Shown: piece by piece, positions 12,184 through 24,100 of the stretch
Numbering within the stretch: the first letter of the stretch is position 1
Layout of the letters: every line of letters starts with the position of its first letter
Assembly: GCA_900088475.1 (NCBI GenBank)
Contig: FLMG01001735.1
Location: 2,697-43,021, forward strand
Origin: Hyphochytrium catenoides
Lineage: Eukaryota; Sar; Hyphochytriomycetes; Hyphochytriales; Hyphochytriaceae
Length of the DNA: 40,325 nucleotides
Direction of reading: 5' to 3'
Translations under genes and position numbers: made by a program
Notes under the pieces: model-generated
What the model was told of the DNA's origin: nothing
The model's input: only the letters and a program-made list of their open reading frames with translations
Database searches by the model: none

Positions 12184-13918
12184 ATGGAGCTTCCGAAGTT
12201 TGAGGAAGTCTTGCTGTCGACTGATCGATCCGGCAAGATTCTGACTGTGACTATCAATCGAGAGAAGAAGCTTAATGCGCTCAACCACAAGGTAGCAGCG
12301 AGCCACTGCGTCTTCCTCCGCGCTTAACCCTCATTCTCAAGACTGCATCTCGATCTCCTCCTACAACGCCCAATAGCCCTCCCCTCCTGAGAGGCTGGGA
12401 GGTTCCCACGTAAACCTAAGTGCATTTCCTCCTCCTTAAGGTTTCTCATGAATTGAATGAAGCTTGGAACTTCTTTGAGTCCACGCCATCATTGAGAGTG
12501 GCAATTTTGACAGGAGCAGGAAAGAAAGCCTTCTCTGCCGGCGCAGGTGCCTACCTTGGGGAAACAGAAAAGAGTGGTTTTGTGAGGTCTGGGGAAGGAA
12601 GGATCATGGCTGAGCGGAAGAAACAGTAGTTCCATGAGAAACATAGTACAGAGAAAGGAAACGTACTCAGAAAGTTTCAGAGCTGAAAAGGTGCACGACG
12701 TCTAACACCTAATTGCAGATCTAGAGGAAGTCAGTCTTTCAGGCCCTTCTCGCGGTTCCTCATCGCTTATGGTTGAGGGTAACAATGGGTTGGGCGGTCT
12801 AGTTAACCGACGGACATGTTACAAGCCGGTCATTGCCGCTGTACAAGGTATCTATGTCCTGACCGGCTTAATCTTGTGTGGCAGTTGCCCTGACAATTTT
12901 GCGCGCGGATAGGGGTTGCTTTCGGCGGCGGGTTTGAGCAAGCTCTTGCCTGTGATATTATTATCGCATCAGAGAATGCAAAATTTGGTAAGCAATCCTG
13001 TGGTCGCTCTATCTACTTCCAGCGCCATCGCTTAACCTGCATAGTAGCCTCCGCCCACCTTGTCGTCCTATTTCTTGGGTCTGATAAGGGGATACAATCT
13101 TTCTGACTACCTCTCTACCAGGGCTTCCTGAGCCGAGGGTGGGCCTCGCAGCTCTTGCCGGTGGGCTGCACCGCCTTCCTAGGGCAATAGGTAGGCCGTT
13201 ATTTCTCTGTCCTCCTGTTTCTCCGTTGTGGATGCCTTTCTTACATTGCTTACAACCTCCCTTTCCCAATGGCGTTTTAATAGGCTACCATAGAGCCATG
13301 GGAATGATTCTGTCAGGAAAGCCCGTCAGTGCTGCTGAAGGATATAGACTGGGCTTCGTCAACGAAGTAGTACCTTCTGATCAGGTGTGTGTCTCTCTCT
13401 CTCGTCTACCTCTTTTTGTCCTCGAGACGATTGTCGCTCCTTCCACATTCTACCCTATCTGCTATCTGTACCTATCATTTCCCTTCCGTCCACACTAGCC
13501 CTGTAGTAGTATGGACAGTGGCCACCCAACGAGAAGCTTCCACTTTGTTCTTATGTGACGATTTCCCTCTTTGCCTCTTAACGAATTTCGTTTCTATGTC
13601 ATCTCAACAACCAGGACGTCATGGAGAGAGCGCTGCACTGGGCGTCCTCGATTTTAGAGTGCTCTCCAGACTCCATTGAAGCCAGCAAGCAGGCAGTTCT
13701 GTTAGGTCTTCAAGAGACTGATCCCATCACGGCCTCCGAGAAGCAAAACAATTGGACCAAGGTCCATCATCGCCCAATCTGTTAAGCTCCAAATTGATGA
13801 TTTAACTAACGAGTCTATGCAGGTGAAGGAAATGCTAGAAGGGGAGAACCTATTAGTGGGAGCTACGGCCTTCGTCAGCAAAAGGCCGCCGAACTGGAAA
13901 CTGAAGAGTTCTATATGA
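12184..13918 (+). CDS. Enoyl-CoA hydratase/isomerase (crotonase) family protein
   Basis: Predicted CoA-thioester enzyme of fatty- or organic-acid metabolism. Eight exons join in phase: 12184-12291, 12441-12546, 12719-12847, 12913-12987, 13122-13190, 13284-13384, 13615-13761 and 13823-13918, giving 276 residues, the usual crotonase length. Motifs in order: TINREKKLNALN; the oxyanion-hole segment LTGAGKKAFSAGADL; VQGVAFGGGFEQALACDI; FGLPEPRVGLAALAGG; and the C-terminal EGATAF-like KRPPNWK. The first catalytic glutamate of rat hydratase has a counterpart in LPEP. The second, normally in an AMEM-type segment, is glycine here (RAMGMILSG), so classical hydration chemistry is doubtful. There is no N-terminal targeting sequence and no SKL-type C-terminus (it ends KSSI). 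The exact substrate cannot be read from the sequence. Confidence 0.92.
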
Positions 13919-14554
13919 GCTTGCAACTCATAAGTTAAGGTGAATGACCAGAGCTTCCGTCTTTCCCTGAGAGTAGGATCGAAGGTTGCCTTCATCTACG
14001 TAATAAGGAGAGAGAGCACTCGGGATATTTTCAGAGGCTGCTGCGTGGACCCGAGCTCTCCGAGCTCTTCTCATAGAGCTCCTAGTGCCTCGAGAGTACA
14101 TCTGCTTCCTATTCGGTGGTTATTATTCCTGGCAGCAGTGCAATTGTGTGCTCTCTTGCCCTACTGTGAAAACTCTTCAACAAGCAAAAGATACAGAGTT
14201 GAGATAGTTGATAGGTCTGTCAAAAGTGGTGGTCGATTGATTTTGTCAGGTATAAAGTGAAATTTACTGACTTAATCAAGGACAAATTCTTGTCAACCAA
14301 TGGATGACTGTAAAGTTACAGGCGATTGTTGTCAATTATACTGGCTTTGTCACAGAGAACCATGGGAAGAAAGAATAAGAAATGGCCCCAATGATCTTGA
14401 TGCTTCCATGATTGAGGACCAAGAGAGCAAGGCTGCCCAGCTTCCGCGCCGACCAGGATGTGCGGGCGGCTGTTGCTCGCTTGGCTTCTCTTTCTGCTGG
14501 CACTTTGGGTACAAAGCAGTTGGTCAGTGTGTGCTTGGTTCGCTAGTGGGAGAG
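13919..14554 (+). other. Intergenic and 5' leader region before the methyltransferase
   Basis: No confident exon. The frame used by the next gene is already open from 14300, and an ATG at 14411 could extend the protein by 48 residues, but the added sequence is Cys-rich and unlike the family. A second frame (14430-14530) also looks protein-like without usable splice sites. The 5' end of the next gene is therefore uncertain. Confidence 0.4.
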
Positions 14555-15801
14555 ATGAGTGCCACCATTTCTCTTCCGGAGGCCCTTGAAGGAGGGAACA
14601 ACTCGGAGGTGAAGGAGGCTGGGGAGATAGGGGCAACGGACAACAGGAAGGACCTAGAAGAGGATGCTCGAGTTAAAGAGGCCAAGGATGTAGCAAGCAA
14701 ATGGGAAGCCATGGCGAAGGCACTCGAAGAGACCATCGTGCGAGAGCTTTCTGGCAGCGAGGGAGAGGAGATTCAGGTCTCCGAAGAAGAAAAGCAGTTC
14801 AGTAGGTTAAGGCTTGTGAGATAACTCTTGATAAGTCCGCCCCCTTAATGCTTTGGCCTTGCTCCTGCAGTACAATCTAAGGCATTGATCTACGAGCAGC
14901 TGATAGAAGAGTATCCGCCTGCAGTTGGAAAGGCTCTTTCAAGAAAGGAAAGGACGGAGAGAGGACACGTTGGCACAGCTCTGGTTTATGGTAAGTCGTC
15001 CTTTATACCCTTCGACAGAGTTAGGGGACAAGGTGATAACGTAGCGAGAGGTCAAGGACGGGGCCTTAAGACTGCGAAAAGTCAGTTTTTTTGGTAGAAG
15101 AGCTTAGGTGTCGTCTTCTTTGTGCGTTTAGGAGCACACTCCTGACCTTTCGATCGTCTTACCCTCCTTCGCTCGTCCCTATCTCTGCTCCCTTTTTCTT
15201 CCCTATTTACTTCCCTTTCCCTCTCGAAGTCTATCATTTTTCTGAAATGTCTTGACCTCCTTCAGGAGAGATTAGCTTTCCCGCCTTCGCTACCGTCTTC
15301 TTACGCCTGAAGAAGCTCTACGGTGCCATGCCCATCGCCGGCGGTGAGTTTTATGACCTCGGTTCAGGCACGGGGAAGCCGGTGTTTGCCGCAGCTCTTC
15401 TTCATGACTTCGAAGCTTGTACTGGCATTGAAATCCTCGAAGGTCTCCATCAGGCTTCTAAGGATATCCAGAATCGGAAGTGGGCACCCATTGCTGAAAG
15501 CTTGGGGCTCTTCACAAAGCATCTGAGAATGAAGTTTGTCCTTGGGGACTGCACAAATCTTAGCGTCTGTGACTGGACAAAGGGGAGCCTTGTCTTCGCC
15601 AACTCAACTTGCTTTGACGGCGCCCTTCTCCGCAGTATAGCCCAGTGCGCAGAAAAGATGCGGCCAGGCTCTTTCTTTGTCAGCCTAACAAAGAAGCTGC
15701 CCAGTGAAGCCTTCGACCTCTTGGAGAGCAGAATGTATGAGATGAGCTGGGGGACTGCCACAGTGTTCATCCATCGGAGGCGTCAACCGCCGGCGACGTA
15801 G
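14555..15801 (+). CDS. DOT1-like SAM-dependent methyltransferase
   Basis: Predicted methyltransferase with a DOT1-type Rossmann core; the substrate is unknown and need not be histone H3. Exons 14555-14801, 14871-14990 and 15266-15801 join in phase to 300 residues. The N-terminal part is acidic and helical (KEAKDVASKWEAMAKALEE). A conserved helix region (ALIYEQLIEEYPPAVGKAL) precedes the core. SAM-binding motif I is FYDLGSGTGKPVFAAALL, followed by GIEILEGLH. The DOT1 NNF-type loop is represented by VFANSTCFD, then CAEKMRPGSFFVSLTK. This short form, without the long C-terminal region of animal DOT1L, is common in protists. The upstream limit is uncertain because the frame stays open to 14300. 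It is convergent with POP5, leaving a 217-bp gap. Confidence 0.85.
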
Positions 15802-15839
15802 AGAGTACACGGGGCTAATAGCACAGAAACGACTGACAG

Positions 15840-15845
15840 AATAAA
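15840..15845 (+). terminator. Polyadenylation signal AATAAA
   Basis: AATAAA lies 38 nt after the methyltransferase stop codon, the same spacing as in the RhoGEF gene. Confidence 0.6.
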
Positions 15846-16018
15846 GCCGTTAGGTGGGATCCGAGGGAGAGCGAACGAGTAGGCCGGCCAAGCTTTCTCG
15901 CTGCTTCACTGCCCATACATGCAGACCACCTTCCGGACCCGGCCAAAGGAGTGGAAGAGAAAGCAGCAACAGGGCTGCCTTAGAAGGACGGTAACCACAT
16001 AACCTAAGCTTTGAACCC

Positions 16019-16967
16019 CTAGGCTTCAATTTTTTGCAGCTCTTGCATTAGCGCTTCCAATCCCTTCCTTTTGTCCTCCAACACGTCCCTCCACTTCTTT
16101 CTCGCAAGCTTCAGAAAGGCTGGTCTGCAGGTCCTAATTGAACCTTAAAAATCGATGTCAGAGGTCGTCGGCGAGGGACGGATGTGCACAGAAGTGGTCA
16201 TAGACGTAAGAGACGCCATCAAGAATGCCATCAAGAGTGCATCTGACGCTCAAAGAAGAAAGGAAAAGCGACATAGCACGTGAGATAGACTCTTTGCTAA
16301 GCGGTAGGGCATACCACGCACGAAGATACATATACCCAGAAGGCGTTGGACACGCTATATGGATAACGCAGATGGAAGGCACTGACGGCTGCGTCGGTAC
16401 AGCCATTCCTTACCGCACATCCTCCGAATCACGATCGTCACCTCGGCTGTCCCTATTTTCCTGCAGTAAAGCAACAGAACGCTGCGGAAGAGGGCAGCGT
16501 GCTCCCTCGAGCAACGGACGATCAGCAGCCCTGACTGTGGGTGCACAAGCTTGACTGGAATGGGAGGGAACGACGGTCAAGCTCAATTGACCCACGGAAA
16601 CAGAGTGCCGATACCCCGCCCTACCTTGGAAGGAGTTGAGAACATGGGAGAACCCGAGATCTCCAAATGCTTTGGTCGCCGATTCCTTGAGGATACTGGT
16701 TAGTGTCTTTGGAATGACATCAACCGACTGAGCAAAGGATGATACCTTGACTGCTATTGAGAAAGCTTGCATGACGGAAGGAGCACCAGACTCTCCCGGC
16801 TGCTTGGCGTTCCATATGGACGTACCCGATCTGCTGTCTGTCTCAAGCAGTTCCACAATAAGATATCTGCAGGCATAAAGAGTTCATGTCTGTTCTTAGC
16901 GCCAGATCCAATCTCTTTCCATCCGGCTGCCCCCAGCGTGCCCTCACCTATTCTTGAACCTCACCAT
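16019..16967 (-). CDS. POP5: Ribonuclease P/MRP protein subunit POP5
   Basis: Protein subunit of nuclear RNase P and RNase MRP, needed for tRNA 5' processing and pre-rRNA cleavage. The first exon is only 20 nt (16967-16948) and encodes MVRFKN; joined to 16866-16625 it gives MVRFKNRYLIVELLE, the near-invariant POP5 N-terminus. Next come 16554-16414 (VHPQSGLLIVRCSRE to RRMCG), a proposed 37-nt exon 16242-16206, and the last exon 16124-16019 (LKLARKKWRDVLEDKRKG to stop). The total is 181 residues against about 160 for the human protein. The fourth exon is the least certain; the donor after it is weak and a different microexon near 16330 also fits the phase. It is divergent from the gene at 17924. 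Confidence 0.88.
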
Positions 16968-17923
16968 CGCGACACCGCATTGACCTCGCTGCCCTCAGTA
17001 GCGGCACGCTGTTCGACAATCGACAGTCGACCGTAGCCCTGTCGCCAAACCTGACCAATAGATTCACAGGACCACGTACAATAAGGTTATAAGAAAGGGC
17101 TGCAGAAGCTTCAGATAAACGGAGAGTGGGAGACGAGAAATCCAATAACCTTTACACAGAAAAACTCTTCTGATGAAGTGGTCTGTGTACCAGCGGCTCC
17201 ACTCCTGGGGGAGGAGCAGAGAAATCATTCTTCAGCCTCTGGGGGAAGTCTGAGGATTAGGAGTTTCATGTCTCTTCTCTCTCGCTGTTCTCTCTCTCTC
17301 ACCTCTCACACTCTGTCTCTGCCTCTCTCACCCCTTTATCACCTACTCTATACAGACTCTTTCTCTTTCTTGATCGCTCTCTGTCTCTCTCTCTCCGTTG
17401 ACCTTCATCGCCCTTCTGGTCATCACTTTCCATTGCGGATCCTTTCTACAGAGTCTGTTCCCTCATTCTCTCTCTTGCTCGGCGCCTTTCCCAGTTTGCT
17501 TATACTCTTCTTTGACCGCTGTGCTCCTTCTCTGCTTGACCTCTTCTCTCTCTTCTCTCTCGTCGAAGCAGAGGCAGATGATCTTACTGCCTCTCAAAGG
17601 GGATAGTTGAAGAGCAGAGGAGAGGTTGACAGTCATTGTAGGTACAGGCTCACGGACAGAGAGAGCAACACCAAGAACAGTTCCAGCGAGGAGGACCGTA
17701 CCGTCCTAGCCGTCCTCAGGCCCATGGGACACTAAGTTACGATGGGCACCAGCCTCTAAGAGACGGAACCGAGGCTCTCCAGGCAGTATAAGTGGACAAA
17801 GAGAACGAATTCTGCCGCAGAAGAGGACCGAGAGGCAAAAGAAAAGAGAGAGAGTGGGGTTATAGATAGACAAGAGAAAGAGAGCAAGAAGAACGGACAA
17901 AGAAGCACCACCGTTCTTTTGCG
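16968..17923. other. Divergent intergenic region with a CT-rich segment
   Basis: This probably holds both promoters. Between about 17265 and 17570 the plus strand becomes CT-rich in the style of this genome's introns, which suggests a 5'-UTR intron of the plus-strand gene at 17924. The open stretches in it are low-complexity and not credible proteins. Confidence 0.4.
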
Positions 17924-20226
17924 ATGGCGCAGCAGCGGCTGAACCCGTGGCAATTGGACCAGTTCCTGGATCAGACAGTGGAAGAGGTAGCAGCAAGTCG
18001 AGCACCTCATTCTCTCTTTCTTTCGCTCTCTTCCTCTTTCCCTTCCTCTCTCTCTCCTATCTCCCTCTCTCTCTATATATATGTCTGCCTGTCTCTCTTC
18101 TCTTCCTCTTTCCTCTCCTTCACCTCTTTCTTCTGTGCCCAGACGGATGCTATTTTGATTGTGACTCTCTAAAATCCTCTCTTCTCCTGACCTCTTCCTC
18201 GTTGCTTTCTTGAGCTTTCGTCGGTTCAGACCTGCCACATGCTAACCACGCGTCCCCTTCCGATCCATTGTTCCCTGTTTCTCGCTCCACTCTACCTCTC
18301 TTTCTCACTGTCTGTTGGGTTAATCTTCCTCCTTTCACAGCGGCGCGCGCTGGCGCGTTCTTCTCTTCCTTCTACTCGCTGCCACTTGAAGCCGTCAGTG
18401 GGACGCTTCTCTCAGGATGAGCCGGACTTGACCTTCCCAATCCCTGTAGGTTCTGTGCCAACAGCTGCGGTCCAGCTGCCGAGGTAAGATGACAATGACG
18501 AGAGAGGCGAAGATGTTAACGCTACATAGAGTGTGAGATGGTGAAGGAGAGAAAAAGGAGGCAGTGAGACAAGGATGGCGTGAGTGGGAGTTGAGGGCAT
18601 GCAGCCGTGGGAGAGAAGAGATGCAGTGATGGACGGCCTGAACTCATCAGATGCTCCTCTGTCTCTTCAGTCCTGGCCTTGACTTGCTCCCGGAAGATGT
18701 TGATAGGACGGATAGGAAGGTAGTCCGTGTTTTATTGCATCGTAGTACCCTTCTTTGGATGGCTTACTTTCTCTTTCTTCCTTTCCTTTTGTTTGTCTCA
18801 ATCTCTCCTCCTCTGTTGCTCTCTCTTATCTCTCGTCGCCTTCTCTCTGTCTTTCTTCTTTACTTTCTCTCCTTCAATTCTGCATTGACCTCTCTCTTCC
18901 TTCTCGCCCTCTCTTCTCTCTCTCTTCCCCTCTTTCTCGTTGTTCGGCGGCCCCCTACTCACCATCCCGACCTACTCTTTGGCAGAAACTGGTCCTAAAG
19001 GAACCTTTCTTTAGCAACCATCTCGTCCGTACCTGGACGGTGGAGGAAACATCGGCCCCTGAGGTAAAGACTGCAGCGTATCCTGTCTCCTCTCTTCCAT
19101 TTCCTAGCTGGCAGTCTTTATAATCCACTCTTCTCCATTGGATTTCTTCGCCAGAACTTACTTTCTCTTCGGATTCGTTCACTTCCCTTTCTGTCTTTTC
19201 TTGTTAACTCTCTCTCTTCTGTCCCGGGGTGCGTGACTGGTCCTCGCTCCTCTCTCCCTCGGGACTGCTGCGGCCTAGTCCTAGCTTTTTTCTCCCTCCG
19301 ATCGTATCGCACCTAACGATTGCCTCATAGGTGATGGCTAAGAACATGTCAACACTTCTGACGCCAGCCGAGCGACGGCAGAGGATGGAGTTTGAGAGAG
19401 ACAACCATCAGGCTTCGAAGTACCTACAAGGGACTGAGAGCCGTGAGAGGCGACGTGTACACCTCATGTTAGTCCCTTACGCAGGCTCTTCTACGTCTCC
19501 ACCTGAGAGTCTCTTGAAGCAATGCCTCTACCTTACAGTTGGGCGCACTTTCTTGTCCTCTCTCTCTCTCTCTCTCTCTTTTCCTCTCCATCCCTCTTTC
19601 TGTCTGGGCTGCCCCTCTCTTCTTGTTAGTTCCCTCCTCTTCTGATTGTTCTCTGCTGTCTATCTTCTTACGGCCTGCTTTGTTCCTTACCTCTTTCATG
19701 CTCAGGCGCTCTCAGTATCCCAAGGGCATTCTGGGGTTGGACGGCCCTCGAGTGCCTGGCAGTGAGGTGTACAGTGAGCCCTCTAAGCAGCTCGAAGATA
19801 GAGCAGCACAGCTAGCCAGTCGACGACGAGCTCGGGCGGAGTCTTTGAGGCAGCAGACCAATGGTGTGGCCTCCAGAGGTTACGACGAGCTTGCATTTGA
19901 CCCCAACGCGCAGCCTGAGAGATCTCCCAGCGTAAGAGATGCAGGAAAGCTTCTTCGTGAACTGCTGAGAGGAGAACGTCGCCCATATTCTCTAGTACTT
20001 TCCCTTAGCAGCCTAATCTCTGTGTCTTCCAAGTTACGGCTGATCCGTTCCCCCCACTTTCTTATCCCTTTACCGAGTTCACTCTCTCTATCTTCTACGC
20101 TCGCCTGTCGATTGCTAATCTCCTTGTTCTACCTCGTCACTCTCAGGGGATCAGGCCACTTTCCGCTATTCCCTCACTGCGGAGCTCGCGCCTGACGCAG
20201 CCCACAGGACCACAGATCTTTCCTGA
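17924..20226 (+). CDS. Unrecognised basic protein, seven exons
   Basis: No family recognised. Exons 17924-17986, 18341-18483, 18671-18719, 18986-19063, 19331-19467, 19706-19977 and 20147-20226 join in phase with good GT-AG sites to give 273 residues, starting MAQQRLNPWQLDQFLDQ. Two CT-rich introns support the strand. The protein has no signal peptide or membrane segment. It contains FPIPVGSVPTAAVQLP, KEPFFSNHLVRTWTVEE, an Arg/Glu-rich helix (TPAERRQRMEFERDN), QYPKGILGLDGPRVPGSE, and a second charged helix (DRAAQLASRRRARAESL). The mix of short conserved-looking blocks and charged helices resembles small axonemal or scaffold proteins, but that is only an impression. The last junction (19977 to 20147) uses a weaker GTCGCC donor. 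Confidence 0.65.
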
Positions 20227-20623
20227 TTTGTACCCGCTTCCTCCTTCGCGAAATTGCTCTTCTGCCAAGTGAGCACCTGCAGGAAGCCGAGAGACTCTAG
20301 CTTTGCTCATCCTCTACCACTGACTCCCTCATTGCTTCTCTACCTCCATCTGTCTATCTCTACCTCCTCTTTCATTCTCTTCTTCTCTCCTGCTATAATA
20401 CTTTATTTATGTCCACGCATGCGGATAGACATTAGAACGGGACTGAAGCCTTGGCATCCCAAAGTATTTCCTAAGCTTTCCCGTGACCGAAGAAACATTG
20501 AACATTATGCCCCCATTTGATATCACCTTTTTAGCTGACTTCGACCATACTTCCTTGGCCGCTTTACTTTGGTCACGATTGAGCTTGTCTCTTCATCCAT
20601 CGCTAACCAGTGAACCCATGTAG

Positions 20624-20684
20624 AGCCACTTTTCTGTCTATAGCCACCTTTCTGTCTTGGCCCTGTACAGCCATCTTTCTGTCT
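20624..20684 (+). repeat. Three copies of a 16-bp unit (AGCCACCTTTCTGTCT)
   Basis: Near-identical copies lie at 20624-20639, 20642-20657 and 20669-20684, differing at one or two bases, in an otherwise unique intergenic stretch. Confidence 0.8.
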
Positions 20685-20961
20685 CTTCTCCCCTGAATCT
20701 GTCAGTCTCAGACCACCCCGAAGTTCCTCGAGTGCCCAATCTGTGAAGGTCCTCCTCCTATTTGATATCTACCACGGAGAATCACTTTCCCTAAATGAGA
20801 AAGAGGCGAGTGGATGTTAGCCCTTGGATGTAAAAACCCTGATTTGCGGGAGATCAGTGCGTAGTTTCTCCGCCCTTGCTCTTCATCGTTTGATAGCCCG
20901 TTGGTCTTGACTTGTGGTGCCGTTGGCTCTACCTCGAATCTTAGCGTCTAACACCCATCTA

Positions 20962-20967
20962 TTTATT
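20962..20967 (-). terminator. Polyadenylation signal AATAAA (minus strand)
   Basis: AATAAA on the minus strand lies about 204 nt beyond the stop codon of the coiled-coil gene at 21171-24224. Confidence 0.4.
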
Positions 20968-21170
20968 GTGAGAGACGCAAACTAAAGATAAGGACAATGA
21001 TGTTGCACATTTCACACTTTACACTGTCTCTTTTTGGGCGGCTTTGTAATCGCGATGACATGGCAGCGTCGATCAACTAGCACCTACTTCTTCTTCACAG
21101 CACTTCTAAAAGAGAGATAGAGAGTGATGGAGGGCATATAGAGAAGAGGAAGGGCATTGCTGGCATTAGT

Positions 21171-24100
21171 CTAGCATCCGGACGCCTGAATGTAGAGAAA
21201 ATTTCGGGTGGCGAGAAGAGCGGGAGGCCCCACCACCGAATCGTTTGCCCTGCCGGAGAAAGCAGAGAGGTTAGCACCTCAGACTTCTTGACCCTGTTAC
21301 TGCTTTGACAAAGGCTTGCCCATCCTCGGCGTCAGAGGAGCTTGTGGTCAAAGTAAAACGGGCAGTGGAGCTTAGTGCATTCTCATGAGCGGCGACTTCC
21401 ATTCCTCGTTATGAACGCAGAACCCTTGGAAGAAGTCGTCACCCTGGATGGTCATCTCGAGGCAATTCCTAGCCACGTTGTTTGCAGGTTCGGCCATGCA
21501 GGGCACTCGCAGATGAAGTAGCGGAGGTGGCTGCCGAATACCTCCAGAGACGAAAAGGAACGTGGGACAAGAAGGTGCGGGAGAAGGGAACTGGTCAAAT
21601 AGAGAGACCTACACGCAGAGCACTGGAGGAACTTCTGGCGGTCGGTGGGGTCGGCTGTCTCAACAGACCTTGTGGGATGATGGGACGATGAAAGGGGTGC
21701 ATGTCTAAAGATAGCCACCAGAGACCGAATTTTCATTCTCTTCTTCGTCTTCATAGTACGATTCCGCCGCCAGATCTAAGAGAGAGATAGAAAGAGGTCC
21801 CTCCTGACCATAGCTAGCCTTTGAGACCTCCCGAGTGGTTCTGCTCCCATTTGCTTCCGGATGGGTCAGGACAATAACGGAAGAAAAAGGAAACTCAGTA
21901 ATGAATTCTACCCTATCAGAGACACGGTAGGCAGAGAGGCGAGGGACCGGTCGTCTCTATTCAAAAGGGAACGACCAAAGGAACAACATACCTGCAGTAA
22001 TATAGGGAATGGCCCCTTTTATCGTGGTGAATCTTGAATCGTCAGTGACCTCAGCCGCGCCATTCCGTTCCACGAGAGTTCCCTTCAAGTCACAAGAGTA
22101 CAGGGCCACGAAGGGGAGTCAGCACCCTCAAGCACACAGAGACCTAACAATGTGCTCCAGAGGTAGCCACAGCTAGGTACTGGTCGGAGCAACTACGTCG
22201 GCTGCGAATAGAAAGGAAAAGAGGAAACAGGCAACACGCGGAGCAATACAGTGGTTGTAGGGCTAATGCTAGAAAACTCGATCGCCTGGCTTTCATCACA
22301 AGGACAAAGAAGTAAAAGAAAGGGTCAAGAGAAAGAAGATACTTCTGTGTGTGAAAGGGCCAGAGACCATAATAAAGAGAGGACAGGAAGAAGACCTGCA
22401 ACACTACTGACCATCGAGGATACTCTAATCTCAAGTTGGGATACGGTAGGCCGTTCTGAGAGGGCACTTCTCCTTGGGTCTTCGCTTTCTTTGTTAACAG
22501 GCGCGACCTATGCCAAAAACAACCATCCTATTCAATGCAAGAATACCTTTTGAAAAAGCTTCCTGCAGTGTTACCTTTCCGTCTTGTCCATGAGAAGGAG
22601 GCCTGTGGCCATCCCCCACAGGCGATGGGTGCTTCTGGTAATTGTTTCTCGGGTTTGTGTCAGGCGCTGTCTTAGCAAGAGCACAAGGACTTCCTCTCTG
22701 AAACCACAGCAGAGCACAGCACTCAGTTAGATTGAGACCATACAGAGACAAAGGGATGTGCGATAATGATGATACCCTCTCTCTGTCCCTCTCGCTCAAC
22801 AGTGCAGCTAACTGAAGAGCCAGTCCATGGTTCTGTTCCTTGACCTTGAGCAACTCGAAGTACAACGCCCTGGATTTTATCTCTTGCTCTTGGCCATCCT
22901 CTTCCTCAATCTGCTTGTCTCTCGTTGACATACATTGGGCAAGAGGAGGCTGAGGAACGTATGTTAACCAACCTCACTGCTAGTAGCTGGAACTTATTCC
23001 TAGAGGCTACACCGTCTATCCTCTCTATAGACTGGAGAAAAGGGGAATATAGCGCGTACCAGAAAGAAGAATAGCAGCTATCAGAAGGGACAGTCGCCTG
23101 ACAGTTTAGTAGAAGTGGAGCAGAGTTATTGAGCGTTTGTGACTTACAATAGCTCGCTTCAGAACACTGAGCTCACGCTCCAGTACTCCTTGCGTTTGTT
23201 CCTATTGCCCCCACACAAGGTCAGCCACTGTCATAGCAAGGAGAGTACCGTAGAGGCCATGCGCTTTGAGGATGAGGAATGCAGAGCTCGACTGTGCTGA
23301 GCAGAGAGAAGTCCTAAGCCTATCAACCTTGAGCGCAAGCAGTTTCCTTTGGGCCTCTATGACTTGTTTTCGCTCTCTCAGCTCCTTCTTCAGTTCCGTA
23401 ACCTTCTTTAGCAAATTCTACGGAACGGAGGAAGGACGCAAAGACAGACCGAGGGACGGTAAGATACAAGCGCATAAGGCCAGCGTGCTTAACAGAGGAG
23501 CGCGGTAAAGGAGAAGCAAGAGAGCACGAGGGCGAGCACGCCAAGATGGAAAGATAAAGGGAAGCAGTGACGGACGTGAGCCGGACCTCCCCCGTGTAGC
23601 CATTGCATATTTGATATTTCATCTTCCTGAGGCGTGACTTGAGCTGATTAACCTCTTCCTTCAATAAGGTGTTCTCCCGTCTCTGACTCTCCAGCTGAGA
23701 CAAATGGTACGAGGACGGTGAGGAAGAATGCCAATGCGGAGCTGATGAAGGTATCAGAAGCACGGTAGATGAAGGAAATTGAAGGAGATAGGGCAGAGCA
23801 GCCACACGGAAGGGAGAGAGACTGTAGAAGGAACTTTGCAAGTGGAAAGAGGGGAACAGCTGAACCTGTTTTCATACCAGAGAAAGCGAAGAGGACAGCT
23901 CCCGGGCTTGTGAGGCATTCAGCTGCCGCAACCGCTTCAGCTCCTGTTGGCTTTTCTGCAGCTGCGGTTAGAGCGGACAGAACGGCGTGAGGATAGTGAC
24001 CTTAACCTTGTTTCAGAGTAAAGACTATTGCTGTCTCCTCTCTCTCTTTCTCTCCTACGGTATGGAAAGGCCCCCGTCCACCAGCCTAATCTTACTTTCT

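Larger units (their letters stand above)
20227..21170. other. Convergent intergenic region
   Basis: The region lies between the 3' ends of the plus gene at 17924 and the minus gene at 21171. I see no coding exon. It holds a short tandem repeat and a minus-strand poly(A) hexamer, listed separately. Confidence 0.5.

Noticed and set aside
14371-14405. ATG with a lysine-rich start (MGRKNKKWPQ) as a possible methyltransferase start
   Set aside because: It stops after ten codons and there is no GT donor before the stop.
14455-14580. Signal-peptide-like frame MCGRLLLAWLLF
   Set aside because: It stops soon after with no donor site and overlaps the more plausible leader of the methyltransferase gene.
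22083-22130. Minus-strand reading LPFVALYSCDLK just upstream of a coiled-coil-gene exon, looking like the start of a C2 domain
   Set aside because: An in-frame TGA lies immediately before it and no AG acceptor falls between, so it cannot be joined to the gene.
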